A model generated the notes under the pieces. That model was not told the DNA's origin. It made no database searches and saw only the letters and a list, made by a program, of their open reading frames with translations. A stretch of DNA of 64,000 nt from an uncultured Lachnospiraceae bacterium (GTDB lineage: Bacteria; Bacillota; Clostridia; Lachnospirales; Lachnospiraceae): contig CABSCP010000001.1 of the NCBI GenBank assembly GCA_902476265.1, positions 310,001 through 374,000 of the forward strand. Reading direction: 5' to 3'. A program made the position numbers and the translations under genes. Of this stretch, positions 1-7,690 are shown piece after piece. The first letter of the stretch is position 1. Each line of letters begins with the position of its first letter.

Positions 1-495
1 CCGGCCGATGCGGTAGCGCTGGCATATGACAACGCGGGAGCGGTGACCGCTGACGACGGGAGCTATGTGTTCAAGCGCGACAGGCTGCACACGTCCAATC
101 AAATCATGGCCATCAAGGGAATGACAGCCGAAAACGGGGAAAGCAGCCTGGCGGTGTGTTTGAATGCGATTTTCCGGTTTGAAGGGCTCATGCGTGACAG
201 CGCGTATCTTTTGGATTCCGGGAAAAACGTGATGACGATTCTGGAAGAAAATCTGGACGGCCGGAGAATTTTGAATCTCCAGGGTTGTTCCCTGGATATG
301 GTTTTGTATTATCCTGACCGGGAAATTCCGGTGCTTGCGGTGCTGCAAGACGGAAGTGCGGTACTGATCACGGGCTTTAATGAGCAGAATATAGTGCTTA
401 TGGATCCCCAGACCGGAAAGGTGTATAAGAAAGGGATGAATGACAGCAGGGCCTGGTTTGAAGAGAACGGGAACCGTTTTATCGCGTACTGGTGA
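1..495 (+). CDS. C39-like peptidase-fold protein, C-terminal part
   Basis: The reading frame is open from the first base, so this is the last 164 codons of a longer gene. The end has the layout of a C39-type (papain-like) domain: a PVLAVLQDGSAVLITGF strand pair followed by MDPQTG. In active C39 peptidases a catalytic histidine normally sits just before the second of these strands; here the position reads GSAV, so the domain may be inactive and used for binding. The N-terminal part with any catalytic cysteine or signal peptide is outside the window. It converges on queT, with a shared terminator between them. The family assignment is by motif layout only and is moderately sure. Confidence 0.55.
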   Translation, partial: PADAVALAYDNAGAVTADDGSYVFKRDRLHTSNQIMAIKGMTAENGESSLAVCLNAIFRFEGLMRDSAYLLDSGKNVMTILEENLDGRRILNLQGCSLDMVLYYPDREIPVLAVLQDGSAVLITGFNEQNIVLMDPQTGKVYKKGMNDSRAWFEENGNRFIAYW

Positions 496-513
496 TGCCG
501 AATGTGTAGATGG

Positions 514-556
514 AAAAAAGACAGGAACGTGTGAAAACACACAAACCTGTCTTTTC
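514..556. terminator. Bidirectional Rho-independent terminator
   Basis: GACAGG (520-525) pairs with CCTGTC (546-551) and GTGTG (529-533) with CACAC (538-542). A-run on the left and T-run on the right allow it to serve both the C39-like gene on + and queT on -. Confidence 0.75.
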
Positions 557-567
557 TATCTCTGATT

Positions 568-1095
568 TTATTCTGTCGGGAAAAGCTGTTTCCTGTACTT
601 CTGCAGGGAGAACAGCAGGATCAGCCCGAAGATACCGCAGGAGATCACCTCTCCGATGGTCACTGTTAGAACAGAAAACCATACAGGCACGATACCGTAT
701 GCGTATTTCAACACGGGGGGGATGATCACCGCGTTCGCCAGGATGGGAGGAAGCGGTGAAAGCCATTTATAAAGACTGGCTTTGCCTGTACCTGCACATT
801 TTACAGCCGCATTTCCGAGTGCCCATGTTCCCAGAGCGCCCGCAAGGGTTGCCAGAGGCCCGAAAATGATATCGGGAAGCGCGCAGCCGGAAGCGATATT
901 TCCGAGCAGACAGCCTACATATAAACCGGGAATGGCAGCAGGTGTGAAAAAGGGGAGGACAGTGAGCGCTTCCGAGAAGCGTACCTGGATGTTGCCGCTT
1001 GCCAGGCCGAGGGCATTTGCGATCAGCGTGAGCACGACATAGAGAGCGGCAATCATCGCCGCCTGAGTGAGGTAGAGAACTTTTTTGTTTTTCAT
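568..1095 (-). CDS. queT: QueT family queuosine-precursor ECF transporter S component
   Basis: A 175-residue, very hydrophobic protein with about five to six membrane segments and the typical QueT start (MKNKKVLYLTQAAMIAALYV) and the loop RFSEALTVLPFF. QueT is the substrate-binding S component that works with a shared energy-coupling (ECF) module to import queuosine precursors such as preQ1. The ECF module itself is not in this window. The start ATG follows a GGAG ribosome site that lies inside a preQ1-I-like riboswitch, which fits translational control by preQ1. It appears to be a single-gene transcript ending at the terminator 514-556. Confidence 0.9.
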   Translation of the reverse strand: MKNKKVLYLTQAAMIAALYVVLTLIANALGLASGNIQVRFSEALTVLPFFTPAAIPGLYVGCLLGNIASGCALPDIIFGPLATLAGALGTWALGNAAVKCAGTGKASLYKWLSPLPPILANAVIIPPVLKYAYGIVPVWFSVLTVTIGEVISCGIFGLILLFSLQKYRKQLFPTE

Positions 1096-1101
1096 TTGTT
1101 T

Positions 1102-1147
1102 TTCTCCTTAGTTTTGTTTTACGTCTGGATGGTTTCGAACAGACGGA
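1102..1147 (-). ncRNA. preQ1-I-like riboswitch upstream of queT
   Basis: Read on the minus strand, a perfect 6-bp stem CGTCTG/CAGACG (1140-1145 with 1122-1127) encloses a 12-nt loop containing ACC. It is followed by an A-rich tail (TAAAACAAAACTAAGGAG) that runs into the ribosome site. A short stem, C-rich loop and A-rich tail whose 3' GG can pair with the loop CC is the H-type pseudoknot of preQ1-I aptamers. The ligand matches the function of queT. When folded it would mask the GGAG. Confidence 0.75.
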
Positions 1148-1229
1148 ATTTACAACTTTTTAAGTATATCAGGAAAGAAAAAAAAGTCAAGGGATTATTG
1201 CAAAAGAAATTTAAGCGATCAGGAGAGGT

Positions 1230-1961
1230 ATGATGATGGAAAGATACGGAAGAAATAAAGGGAAACGGCTCAGTAAGTATGTAGAGGATTATGTTGTTTT
1301 TGACCTTGAGACAACGGGAATCAATCAGGAGAGAGATGCCATAATAGAGATATCCGCCATAAAAGTCTGTAAAAATCGGGTGGTGGAAGAGTTTTCCACA
1401 CTGGTGAATCCGGGCAGACATATCCCATACAGCGCTACGGCAGTAAACGGGATTACGGATGAAATGGTAAAGGATGCGCCGGAGATTGGAAAGGCCATTG
1501 CGGATTTTCTGAATTTCGTGGGGGATCATATTCTGGTAGGGCATAATATTCATACATTTGATATGAATTTTGCTTATGACGCCGCGTGGAATGAACTGGG
1601 AAAGGAATTGCATAACGATTATATCGATACGCTGTATCTGGCGAGAAGATATCTGCCGGAGCTTTCTCATCACAGGCTTACCGATGTTTCGGCGCATTTT
1701 TGCATCGAAACGAAGGGCGCGCACAGAGCGCTGTGCGATTGTGTCATGAACCAGAAATGCTATGAAGAACTGGGCAGGCTTATGAAAAAACAGCAGGAGG
1801 AAAGGAAAGGGAAAGAAGCGTCGGACGGGAAAGAGGAAATGATCTGCCCGGAATGCGGAAGCGTTCTGGTGCTGCGAAAAGGCAGATTCGGCGAATTTTA
1901 TGGCTGCGGAGGATTTCCGGGATGCCGGTATACCAGAAAAATAAACGGGCATGTCCGCTGA
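1230..1961 (+). CDS. DnaQ-type 3'-5' exonuclease with C-terminal zinc ribbon
   Basis: A 243-residue protein with the DEDDh exonuclease motifs: DLETTG near residue 25 (Exo I), [11 protein letters not shown] near 107 (Exo II) and HRALCDC near 163 (Exo III). After a charged linker it ends in a four-cysteine zinc ribbon (CPECG ... GCGGFPGC) like those at the C-terminus of bacterial topoisomerase I. It probably trims or proofreads DNA 3' ends; the zinc ribbon should add nucleic-acid binding. Three ATG codons lie in a row at 1230, 1233 and 1236; the AGGAG at 1221-1225 spaces best with 1233. The stop codon sits inside its own terminator hairpin. It is not the polymerase III epsilon subunit proper, because it stands alone and carries this fused ribbon. 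Confidence 0.85.
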   Translation: MMMERYGRNKGKRLSKYVEDYVVFDLETTGINQERDAIIEISAIKVCKNRVVEEFSTLVNPGRHIPYSATAVNGITDEMVKDAPEIGKAIADFLNFVGDHILVGHNIHTFDMNFAYDAAWNELGKELHNDYIDTLYLARRYLPELSHHRLTDVSAHFCIETKGAHRALCDCVMNQKCYEELGRLMKKQQEERKGKEASDGKEEMICPECGSVLVLRKGRFGEFYGCGGFPGCRYTRKINGHVR

Positions 1962-1986
1962 GGGGATACAGCGGACATGCCTTTTT
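1949..1986 (+). terminator. Terminator overlapping the exonuclease stop codon
   Basis: A perfect 12-bp inverted repeat, GCATGTCCGCTG (1949-1960) and CAGCGGACATGC (1969-1980), is followed by TTTTT. The last codons and the stop are within the hairpin. The converging prs ends at 1991. Confidence 0.85.
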
Positions 1987-1990
1987 AAAA

Positions 1991-3190
1991 TCAATCGTCG
2001 TTTTCGTCCAGCAGTCCTTTTTTATATTTGGAAACTGCATTCTGGATCTTGTCATTGGGATCCAGAAGATCGCTGATGGAAACGTCATGATTTAATGTGT
2101 CGATGAGATAAGCAATATATTTGCTCATATCGCAGTTGGTGTACCAGGGGCGTTCCAGAAGTTCAGGAGTCTGGTAAATAAGGTTTGTGGTCAGCACACG
2201 GTTGATGTTACCGCTTTCATAAGCCTTATCAAATTTCTCCAGGCCGCTGGTGAACAGGCCAAAGGTGGTGCAGATGAAAATCTTGCGGGCGCCGCGCTGT
2301 TTTAAGGCAGCTGCCACTTCCAGCACACTTTCGCCGGAAGAAATCATATCATCAATGATGATCATATCTTTATCTTCTACGCTGGTACCCAGGAATTCAT
2401 GAGCAACAATCGGGTTACGCCCGTTTACCACTTTGGTATAATCCCTTCTCTTATAGAACATACCCATATCCAGACCGAGCACGTTGGCGATATAAATTGC
2501 TCTGCTCATGCCGCCTTCATCCGGGCTGATCACCATCATGTGATCCGAATCAATCTGAAGGTCAGGCTCTGCGCGCAGAAGGTTTTTGATAAACTGGTAT
2601 GCAGGCTGTACGGTTTCAAAACCGCTCAGAGGAATGGAATTCTGTACTCTGGGATCATGTGCATCAAAAGTGAGAATATTATCCACACCCATTTTTACAA
2701 GTTCCTGAAGGGCGATTGCACAATCCAAAGATTCTCTTGCGGTACGCTTATGCTGTCTGCTTTCATAGAGGAAAGGCATGATGACGGTGATTCTTCTTGC
2801 CTTGCCGCCAACCGCAGCGATGATGCGCTTTAAATCCTGATAGTGATCATCGGGGGACATATGATTTTCATGTCCGCATAAGGAATAGGTCTGATTATAG
2901 TTTGTTACGTCTACCAACAGGTAGAGATCCGTACCGCGGACGGATTCCAAAATCACGCCTTTGGCCTCGCCGGAGCCAAAGCGCGGTACTTTGCTTTTTA
3001 AAATATAAGAACTCCGCTGATAGCCGGAAAAGGCGAGACTGTTTTTGTGCTCACTTTCCCTCTGTGTCCTCCATCTGACGAGATAAGAGTCAATCATTTC
3101 TGCCATGGACTCACAGCCTTTAAGGGGGATGATGCCCAGGGAACCAACGGGAATGGTTTCCAGATTTCTGGTTTCTTCACGTTCGGTCAT
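1991..3190 (-). CDS. prs: Ribose-phosphate pyrophosphokinase (long clostridial form)
   Basis: Makes PRPP from ribose 5-phosphate and ATP for nucleotide, NAD, His and Trp synthesis. The PRPP-binding loop is IIIDDMISSGES and the flexible catalytic region contains FDAHDPRVQNSIPL. At about 399 residues it is longer than the usual ~315-residue enzyme, with an N-terminal extension common in this bacterial group. The start chosen is the ATG at 3190, preceded by GTGAGGA at good spacing; an upstream TTG at 3214 would overlap dnaC and lacks a better ribosome site. It is the third gene of dnaD-dnaC-prs, 10 bp after dnaC, so PRPP supply is co-transcribed with replication-initiation genes. Confidence 0.88.
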   Translation of the reverse strand: MTEREETRNLETIPVGSLGIIPLKGCESMAEMIDSYLVRWRTQRESEHKNSLAFSGYQRSSYILKSKVPRFGSGEAKGVILESVRGTDLYLLVDVTNYNQTYSLCGHENHMSPDDHYQDLKRIIAAVGGKARRITVIMPFLYESRQHKRTARESLDCAIALQELVKMGVDNILTFDAHDPRVQNSIPLSGFETVQPAYQFIKNLLRAEPDLQIDSDHMMVISPDEGGMSRAIYIANVLGLDMGMFYKRRDYTKVVNGRNPIVAHEFLGTSVEDKDMIIIDDMISSGESVLEVAAALKQRGARKIFICTTFGLFTSGLEKFDKAYESGNINRVLTTNLIYQTPELLERPWYTNCDMSKYIAYLIDTLNHDVSISDLLDPNDKIQNAVSKYKKGLLDENDD

Positions 3191-3200
3191 GAAAAAATCC

Positions 3201-4193
3201 TCACTTTCTGACAATCGGTTTAGTGGTAAGTGCTTTCGGCAACTTCCTGTACATGCGGATATCCGGGCCGGTCAGTTTACAGAACTCAAAATTGCTTGTA
3301 ATTCTGGAAAAAATACGGTCCTGATATCTGTTTCTGCAATCTTCCAAAGAAAGATTGGTGGAAATAATAATAGATTTCTTACGAAGCAGGCGCTCATTTA
3401 GGCACGTGAAAAAATGGGAAAGAGTAAAAGCAGTAGCTGTCTCTGTCCCCAGATCATCGATGACCAGCAGATCACATGTATAAAGGTCGCCGCACAAGGA
3501 GGAAAAATCCTCCTGGTTCTTAAAACTGTACGCGTTGCGGGAGAGCAGATCGAAAAGATTGGCGGCACTGAAATAGATGACAGAACAGCCCATTTCGATG
3601 CATTCCCTGGCAATGCAGTTAGAGAGGAACGTTTTCCCCGTACCCACTGTACCATAAAAAAACAAATTTTGGTAGCCGGTTTTGAAATTCGCCGCAAATT
3701 TTTTGCATTTATCAACAGCTTGCTGATAAGAAGAAAGCGCTTCGCCCTCAAAAAAGGAGTAGGAAAGCGTATCGAAGTTTTCTTTTTCCAGCATTTGCTT
3801 CAAATTAGACTGTTCATAAAGAAGCGCAATTTCAGCCTGACGGAAACAGTGGCATTTCTGACCTTTTACATAACCGGTGTCCTTACAGTCGGGACAGTCA
3901 TATACGGGCTGCAGAAAGTCTTCCGGGTAACCGTTTGCCGCAAGCAGATGTGCCCGGTCGGCGGCCAGATTATGAAGCTTTTCTTTGAGCTGCTTTAATG
4001 CTTCGTCATCTCCGGCCAGCATTTTTTTACCCTGTGCCACAGATACGGAAGCGACGGATTCATCAAGAGTCTGATAACCCTCCACTGTGTTATAAATATG
4101 GCGGAGACGTTCTTCACGAAGATGGCGGTTTTTCGTCTGTCGTTCTTCATATTGGCGCATGATGGAATTGTATTGGGAAACTGTCAAAGCCAC
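3201..4193 (-). CDS. dnaC: DnaC/DnaI-type helicase loader ATPase
   Basis: An AAA+ ATPase of the IstB/DnaC/DnaI group. Visible motifs are Walker A (GTVGTGKTF) and Walker B (LLVIDDLGTE), with a sensor-1 type strand IIISTN. Upstream of the ATPase core is a cysteine cluster (CPDCKDTGYVKGQKCHC) of the zinc-binding kind found in DnaI N-domains. It should load the replicative helicase DnaB onto origin DNA together with DnaD-type proteins. The GTG at 4193 is chosen because GAAGGAG lies 7 bp upstream; a further GTG at 4223 has no ribosome site and abuts dnaD. It lies directly behind a dnaD-like gene, the usual partner. Confidence 0.88.
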   Translation of the reverse strand: MALTVSQYNSIMRQYEERQTKNRHLREERLRHIYNTVEGYQTLDESVASVSVAQGKKMLAGDDEALKQLKEKLHNLAADRAHLLAANGYPEDFLQPVYDCPDCKDTGYVKGQKCHCFRQAEIALLYEQSNLKQMLEKENFDTLSYSFFEGEALSSYQQAVDKCKKFAANFKTGYQNLFFYGTVGTGKTFLSNCIARECIEMGCSVIYFSAANLFDLLSRNAYSFKNQEDFSSLCGDLYTCDLLVIDDLGTETATAFTLSHFFTCLNERLLRKKSIIISTNLSLEDCRNRYQDRIFSRITSNFEFCKLTGPDIRMYRKLPKALTTKPIVRK

Positions 4194-4224
4194 ATCTATT
4201 CTCCTTCTAACTGATGCAAACACG

Positions 4225-5268
4225 TTACTTCAAAAGGGCTTCTTCCAGAGCGTCGAAATCATAGCTGGAATGCATAAAACGGTTATACTCTGCAGCGGAA
4301 CCGGCGCGTGCGGGTTTGGCCGCTTTTTCTTTCTGATAGGAAACATCAAGGTCTGCAATATCCGTGACATGATGTACGCCTGCTTTAAACCAGGCGGAAA
4401 GAATGCTGTCCGCATAAGCAAAACGGTGGCGGTCTGTTGCCAGGACCGTACGTCCGCAGGCTTCTAAAATGACATCCAGTTCAAATCCGAATTCGGCAGT
4501 CCAGCGGCGTATGTAAGCAATCTCATTTTTTGCGGGAGCATTCGTTTTACCCAGCGCATTCATAATGGAATAGACGGTTTTGTCGTAACGGGAAGCATGT
4601 CCCTCCGCTTCTGCCGGAGTGGTGACACCGGCTTCCGCCCAGCCGATCGCGACTTTTTCAATGTATCTGAAGTCTTTCTTTCCGCGCTCCACACAATATT
4701 GCAGCAGATAGTCAATCAGATCGTCGGAAAAATGAAGCCTGTCCGTAAAAAACAGGATGGACTTCATATCCGCCGGGCTCAGCGTGCGGCCCAGATATTG
4801 TTCCGCGATAAAAAACAGCTGCGCAGTGTTTTCCTGCTGCTGGAAGGATTTCAGGTCGTCCAGCGTGTATGAGGGTTTTTCAAAAGGAGAGGATGCCGAA
4901 ATGGTCTGATGGGACATGACCGTAACAGACGTTGGAGCTTCCGGCAGATCATCTTTTGCAGCCGTTTTTTTACAAAGGCCGTACAGGCGGATTCCCAGCA
5001 GGGATTTGTCTGCGGATACTTCCAGAGAAAGTACGCCGCATTTTTCCCAATAACGCAGTGCGCGCAGGACGTCTTTTTCCGTATGATTGAATTTGTCCGC
5101 AATCTCAGAGATGCTGACGGGCGCATTATCCTGCAGCATGCGCACAAGATAGAGATACACTTTCAGCTGTGCATCATTGGCATCTTTCATATATTCATCA
5201 ATAAAAACGTTGGAAAGGACGGTAGCGCCCGCGCTGCCGTCACTGCTTAAAATAATATTGCCCATCAT
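4225..5268 (-). CDS. dnaD: DnaD-domain replication initiation protein
   Basis: A 347-residue protein with an N-terminal winged-helix region (SISEIADKFNHTEKDVLRAL around residues 55-75) and two DnaB/DnaD-type helical domains in the middle and C-terminal thirds (for example YIRRWTAEFGFELDVILEAC). Such proteins remodel origin DNA and recruit the helicase loader. It is first in dnaD-dnaC-prs. An AGGA site lies close to two ATG codons (5268, 5265). The upstream DNA contains a hairpin module (5330-5397) and a DnaA-box cluster (5478-5601), suggesting that DnaA may set expression of this operon. A short C-terminal YxxF-type tail follows the second domain. Confidence 0.85.
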   Translation of the reverse strand: MMGNIILSSDGSAGATVLSNVFIDEYMKDANDAQLKVYLYLVRMLQDNAPVSISEIADKFNHTEKDVLRALRYWEKCGVLSLEVSADKSLLGIRLYGLCKKTAAKDDLPEAPTSVTVMSHQTISASSPFEKPSYTLDDLKSFQQQENTAQLFFIAEQYLGRTLSPADMKSILFFTDRLHFSDDLIDYLLQYCVERGKKDFRYIEKVAIGWAEAGVTTPAEAEGHASRYDKTVYSIMNALGKTNAPAKNEIAYIRRWTAEFGFELDVILEACGRTVLATDRHRFAYADSILSAWFKAGVHHVTDIADLDVSYQKEKAAKPARAGSAAEYNRFMHSSYDFDALEEALLK

Positions 5269-5329
5269 TTTATCCTGCTTCGTTTCTTTTCAACCTGGTT
5301 TCGGGAATTTTAAATAACGCATCTTATAA

Positions 5330-5397
5330 GGAACCTTCACAATTCTTATAGAATTGGGAAGTAGCGCCTGTCAGCGGGCATTCGCCCGCTGACAGGC
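5330..5397 (+). repeat. GGAACC-stem-GTAGC hairpin module, copy A
   Basis: GGAACC (5330-5335) is followed by a hairpin whose core is CAATTCT-TAT-AGAATTG (5340-5356), then GTAGC (5361-5365) and at once a second perfect 14-bp hairpin, GCCTGTCAGCGGGC / GCCCGCTGACAGGC (5366-5379, 5384-5397). The same order of boxes and hairpins recurs at 7101-7286 and 50388-50522. It lies between murC and dnaD and could end murC transcription, although no clear U-run follows. Confidence 0.7.
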
Positions 5398-5477
5398 TTC
5401 ATTATAGCATAGGGTTTTCAAAAAGAAAACAGGTAATTTTGCCGGAAAGGCCCGAAAACACTGGGGTTATGGAAATG

Positions 5478-5601
5478 TGTGGAAAATGTGGATAGTGTGG
5501 AAAAGGGATCAGGATGGCGTAAAAACTGACTTTTTTCGACAAAAATATCCACAGCCTCCGTTGAAAGTTTTCCACGGTTTGACTGTGGATAATGTGGATA
5601 A
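5478..5601. promoter_or_regulatory. DnaA-box cluster between murC and dnaD
   Basis: Three 9-mers abut without gaps, TGTGGAAAA (5478), TGTGGATAG (5487) and TGTGGAAAA (5496). Two perfect boxes TGTGGATAA abut at 5584 and 5593. Inverted boxes ATATCCACA (5545) and TTTTCCACG (5568) lie between. Seven full or near DnaA boxes in 124 bp is far above chance. The right-hand pair ends one base before the murC stop codon. This could be a DnaA-responsive control region for dnaD-dnaC or a DnaA-titrating site; the dnaA gene is not nearby. Confidence 0.8.
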
Positions 5602-5602
5602 C

Positions 5603-6988
5603 TTAGTGGGTAAGTAGATTTTCTCCGATGTTTACAACATCTCCGGCCCCCATAGTTATCAACAGGTCACCGTTGATACAATTATCTAAAATAAATTTTT
5701 CAATTTCTTCGAATGTATGGAAATAAAAACAATCTTTCCCCTCTTTTTGGATTTTGTCGCGGATATCTGCAGAGCTGATCCCGAGGGTATCCGTTTCCCG
5801 GGCCGCATAAATGTCCGCCAGAATTACCTTGTCGGCGAGAGAAAGTGCGTGGGCAAAGTCATCCAGGAAGGCTTTTGTGCGGGAATATGTGTGCGGCTGA
5901 AATACACACCAGAGCGTATGATGCGGATAATTTTGTGCCGCTTTTAAGGTTGCGGTAATCTCCGTAGGATGATGCGCATAATCATCTATTATGGTAATTC
6001 CGTTTACAACGCCTTTATACTCAAAACGACGGTCCGTTCCGTGGAAGGTATGGAGTGCCTCTCCTGCTTTTTGAGGAGCGATTCCCAGAAGATCGGAAAG
6101 GGCCAGCGCCGCGAGAGCATTGAGTATATTATGTTCTCCGGGGACGCCCAGGGAGATGGATTCGCCTGCTGCACCAAAGCGGTTCAGACGGAAAGCAGCA
6201 TCCGCAAATTCATCATAAGTGATGTCCGCAGGAAAATAATCCGCGTCCGGTGTCATCCCGAAGGTGATCACCCGACAGGGCAGACCTTCTGTGATTTCCC
6301 GGTAATTTTCGATTCCGGCGTTGATGATGAGGGTGCCGTCAGAGGGGATCAGCTGTGCAAAACGGCGGAAAGATGCACGGATATCCTCAATATCTTTGAA
6401 AAAGTCGAGGTGGTCTTCTTCTATATTCAGAATCAGCCCTATTTTGGGGAAAAAGCTTAAAAAGCTGTTGGTATACTCACATGCTTCTGTGACAAAAAGG
6501 CCTGATTTACCCACTCTGATATTTCCGTGGATAGATTTTAAAATACCACCTATGGAAAGGGTGGGATCGGTATCGGCATGCAGGAGAATTTCCGAAACCA
6601 TGGAAGTGGTAGTGGTTTTACCGTGGGTACCGCTGATGGCGATGGGGGTTTTGTAATTGCGCATGAGCTGTCCTAAAAACTGTGCTCTGGTAAGAGAAGG
6701 AATATTTTTCCGGAGGACTTCTGCAAATTCCGGATTATCATTATGGACAGCGGCTGTGTAAACCACAAGGTCGATGTCATCTGTAATATTTTCGGCTTTC
6801 TGAGGCTTTCCATAGTGGATGCGGGCGCCCTGGATTTCAAGCTGTTGGGTCAGCGGAGAACGGTTCCAGTCAGAACCAGATACGGTGAAGCCTTCCGAAA
6901 GGAGGATTTCGGCCAGGCCGGACATGCTTATGCCGCCGATACCGATAAAATAAACATGGATTGGATTTTTAAAATCTACATGATACAT
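5603..6988 (-). CDS. murC: UDP-N-acetylmuramate--L-alanine ligase
   Basis: Adds L-alanine to UDP-MurNAc, the first step of the peptidoglycan stem peptide, in the cytoplasm. The 461 residues match the family length. The N-terminal Rossmann motif is IGIGGISMSGLAEILL, the Mur ligase P-loop is SGTHGKTTTTSM near residue 120, and ITEACEYTNSFLSF-like and DDYAHHPTEI motifs mark the central and C-terminal domains (the former reads VTEACEYTNSFL here). It is the only gene of its transcript; upstream on the minus strand is the hairpin array 7101-7286. Confidence 0.95.
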   Translation of the reverse strand: MYHVDFKNPIHVYFIGIGGISMSGLAEILLSEGFTVSGSDWNRSPLTQQLEIQGARIHYGKPQKAENITDDIDLVVYTAAVHNDNPEFAEVLRKNIPSLTRAQFLGQLMRNYKTPIAISGTHGKTTTTSMVSEILLHADTDPTLSIGGILKSIHGNIRVGKSGLFVTEACEYTNSFLSFFPKIGLILNIEEDHLDFFKDIEDIRASFRRFAQLIPSDGTLIINAGIENYREITEGLPCRVITFGMTPDADYFPADITYDEFADAAFRLNRFGAAGESISLGVPGEHNILNALAALALSDLLGIAPQKAGEALHTFHGTDRRFEYKGVVNGITIIDDYAHHPTEITATLKAAQNYPHHTLWCVFQPHTYSRTKAFLDDFAHALSLADKVILADIYAARETDTLGISSADIRDKIQKEGKDCFYFHTFEEIEKFILDNCINGDLLITMGAGDVVNIGENLLTH

Positions 6989-7100
6989 GAAAGCACACTT
7001 CCTGTCTGTTAGTTTTTAAGGGGAAAAAGAACCGGTGAGGATACAGCGGCTATGTTTTCCGGAAAAAAGAAATTGCGCATACCACTTATATAATAAGGAA

Positions 7101-7250
7101 CGTTCTGAAACGGAACCTAATCAAAAAATGAAAGATTTTTCGAATAGTAGCGTTCTGAAATGGAACCTAATCAAAAAAACAAAGATTTTTTGAATAGTAG
7201 CGTTCTGAAATGGAACCTAATCAAAAAATCTTTAATTTTTTGATTAGTAG
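7101..7250 (+). repeat. Three tandem 50-bp hairpin repeats (GGAACC-stem-GTAGC module, locus B)
   Basis: CGTTCTGAAA begins at 7101, 7151 and 7201, giving three 50-bp units. Each has GTTC/GAAC (small stem), GGAACC, then an A/T-rich hairpin and GTAG. In the third unit the stem is perfect: CTAATCAAAAAAT (7217-7229) with ATTTTTTGATTAG (7235-7247). The array sits in the divergent murC / glgC gap. Confidence 0.9.
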
Positions 7251-7251
7251 C

Positions 7252-7290
7252 GCAGTAAGAAAAAATCGAAGATTTTTTCTTACTGCTTTA
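7252..7290. terminator. Perfect 16-bp hairpin closing the repeat array
   Basis: GCAGTAAGAAAAAATC (7252-7267) pairs with GATTTTTTCTTACTGC (7271-7286) around a GAA loop. It starts directly after GTAGC, as in the other copies of the module. It resembles a terminator but lies upstream of both neighbouring genes. Confidence 0.65.
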
Positions 7291-7602
7291 TTATACGCAA
7301 ATAATGGGAAAAAACCAATAGAAAGTTGGAAAAAGTAGGAGGGATCGGGAGAAGAATCATTCGGTGGGAAAGGGAGGTGATTTTCAAGAGGGAACCCCGG
7401 CTATGTGGCCGGGCGGATTCTGTCGGGAAACGTCATATCATTACAAAAAATGCGGTTTTTGTGAAAAATATGCGAATTTATTGCTTCAACGCACGAAAAT
7501 CGATTGGATAAAATGGATAAAAATAAGATAGCAGTAAAATGTTTTATATGAATTTTATACAATCTTCGGCTTTTTCTCTTTTTGTTTATTGTAAAAAAAT
7601 TA
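7291..7602. other. Intergenic stretch before the glgC promoter, no gene recognised
   Basis: No convincing coding frame. A purine-rich part is followed by a small GC-rich hairpin CCCGGC (7396-7401) / GCCGGG (7408-7413). It could be the leader of a longer glgC transcript, but no known RNA family is recognised. Confidence 0.4.
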
Positions 7603-7631
7603 TTCACTTTTACTGTGAGGTATGTTATAAT
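7603..7631 (+). promoter_or_regulatory. glgC promoter
   Basis: TTCACT (7603-7608), a 17-bp spacer and TATAAT (7626-7631), 60 bp before the glgC start. Confidence 0.7.
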
Positions 7632-7690
7632 ATTTTTACGTGAAAACACGTTGCTATGCAGTCTATATTTTAAGCAGATGAGGTGAGGAC

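Noticed and set aside
5478..5601. Chromosomal origin oriC
   Set aside because: DnaA boxes are dense, but dnaA, dnaN and rpmH are not nearby and no clear unwinding region is seen; called a DnaA-box cluster instead.
7326..7511. 61-codon frame before glgC
   Set aside because: No good ribosome site, no protein signature and biased composition.
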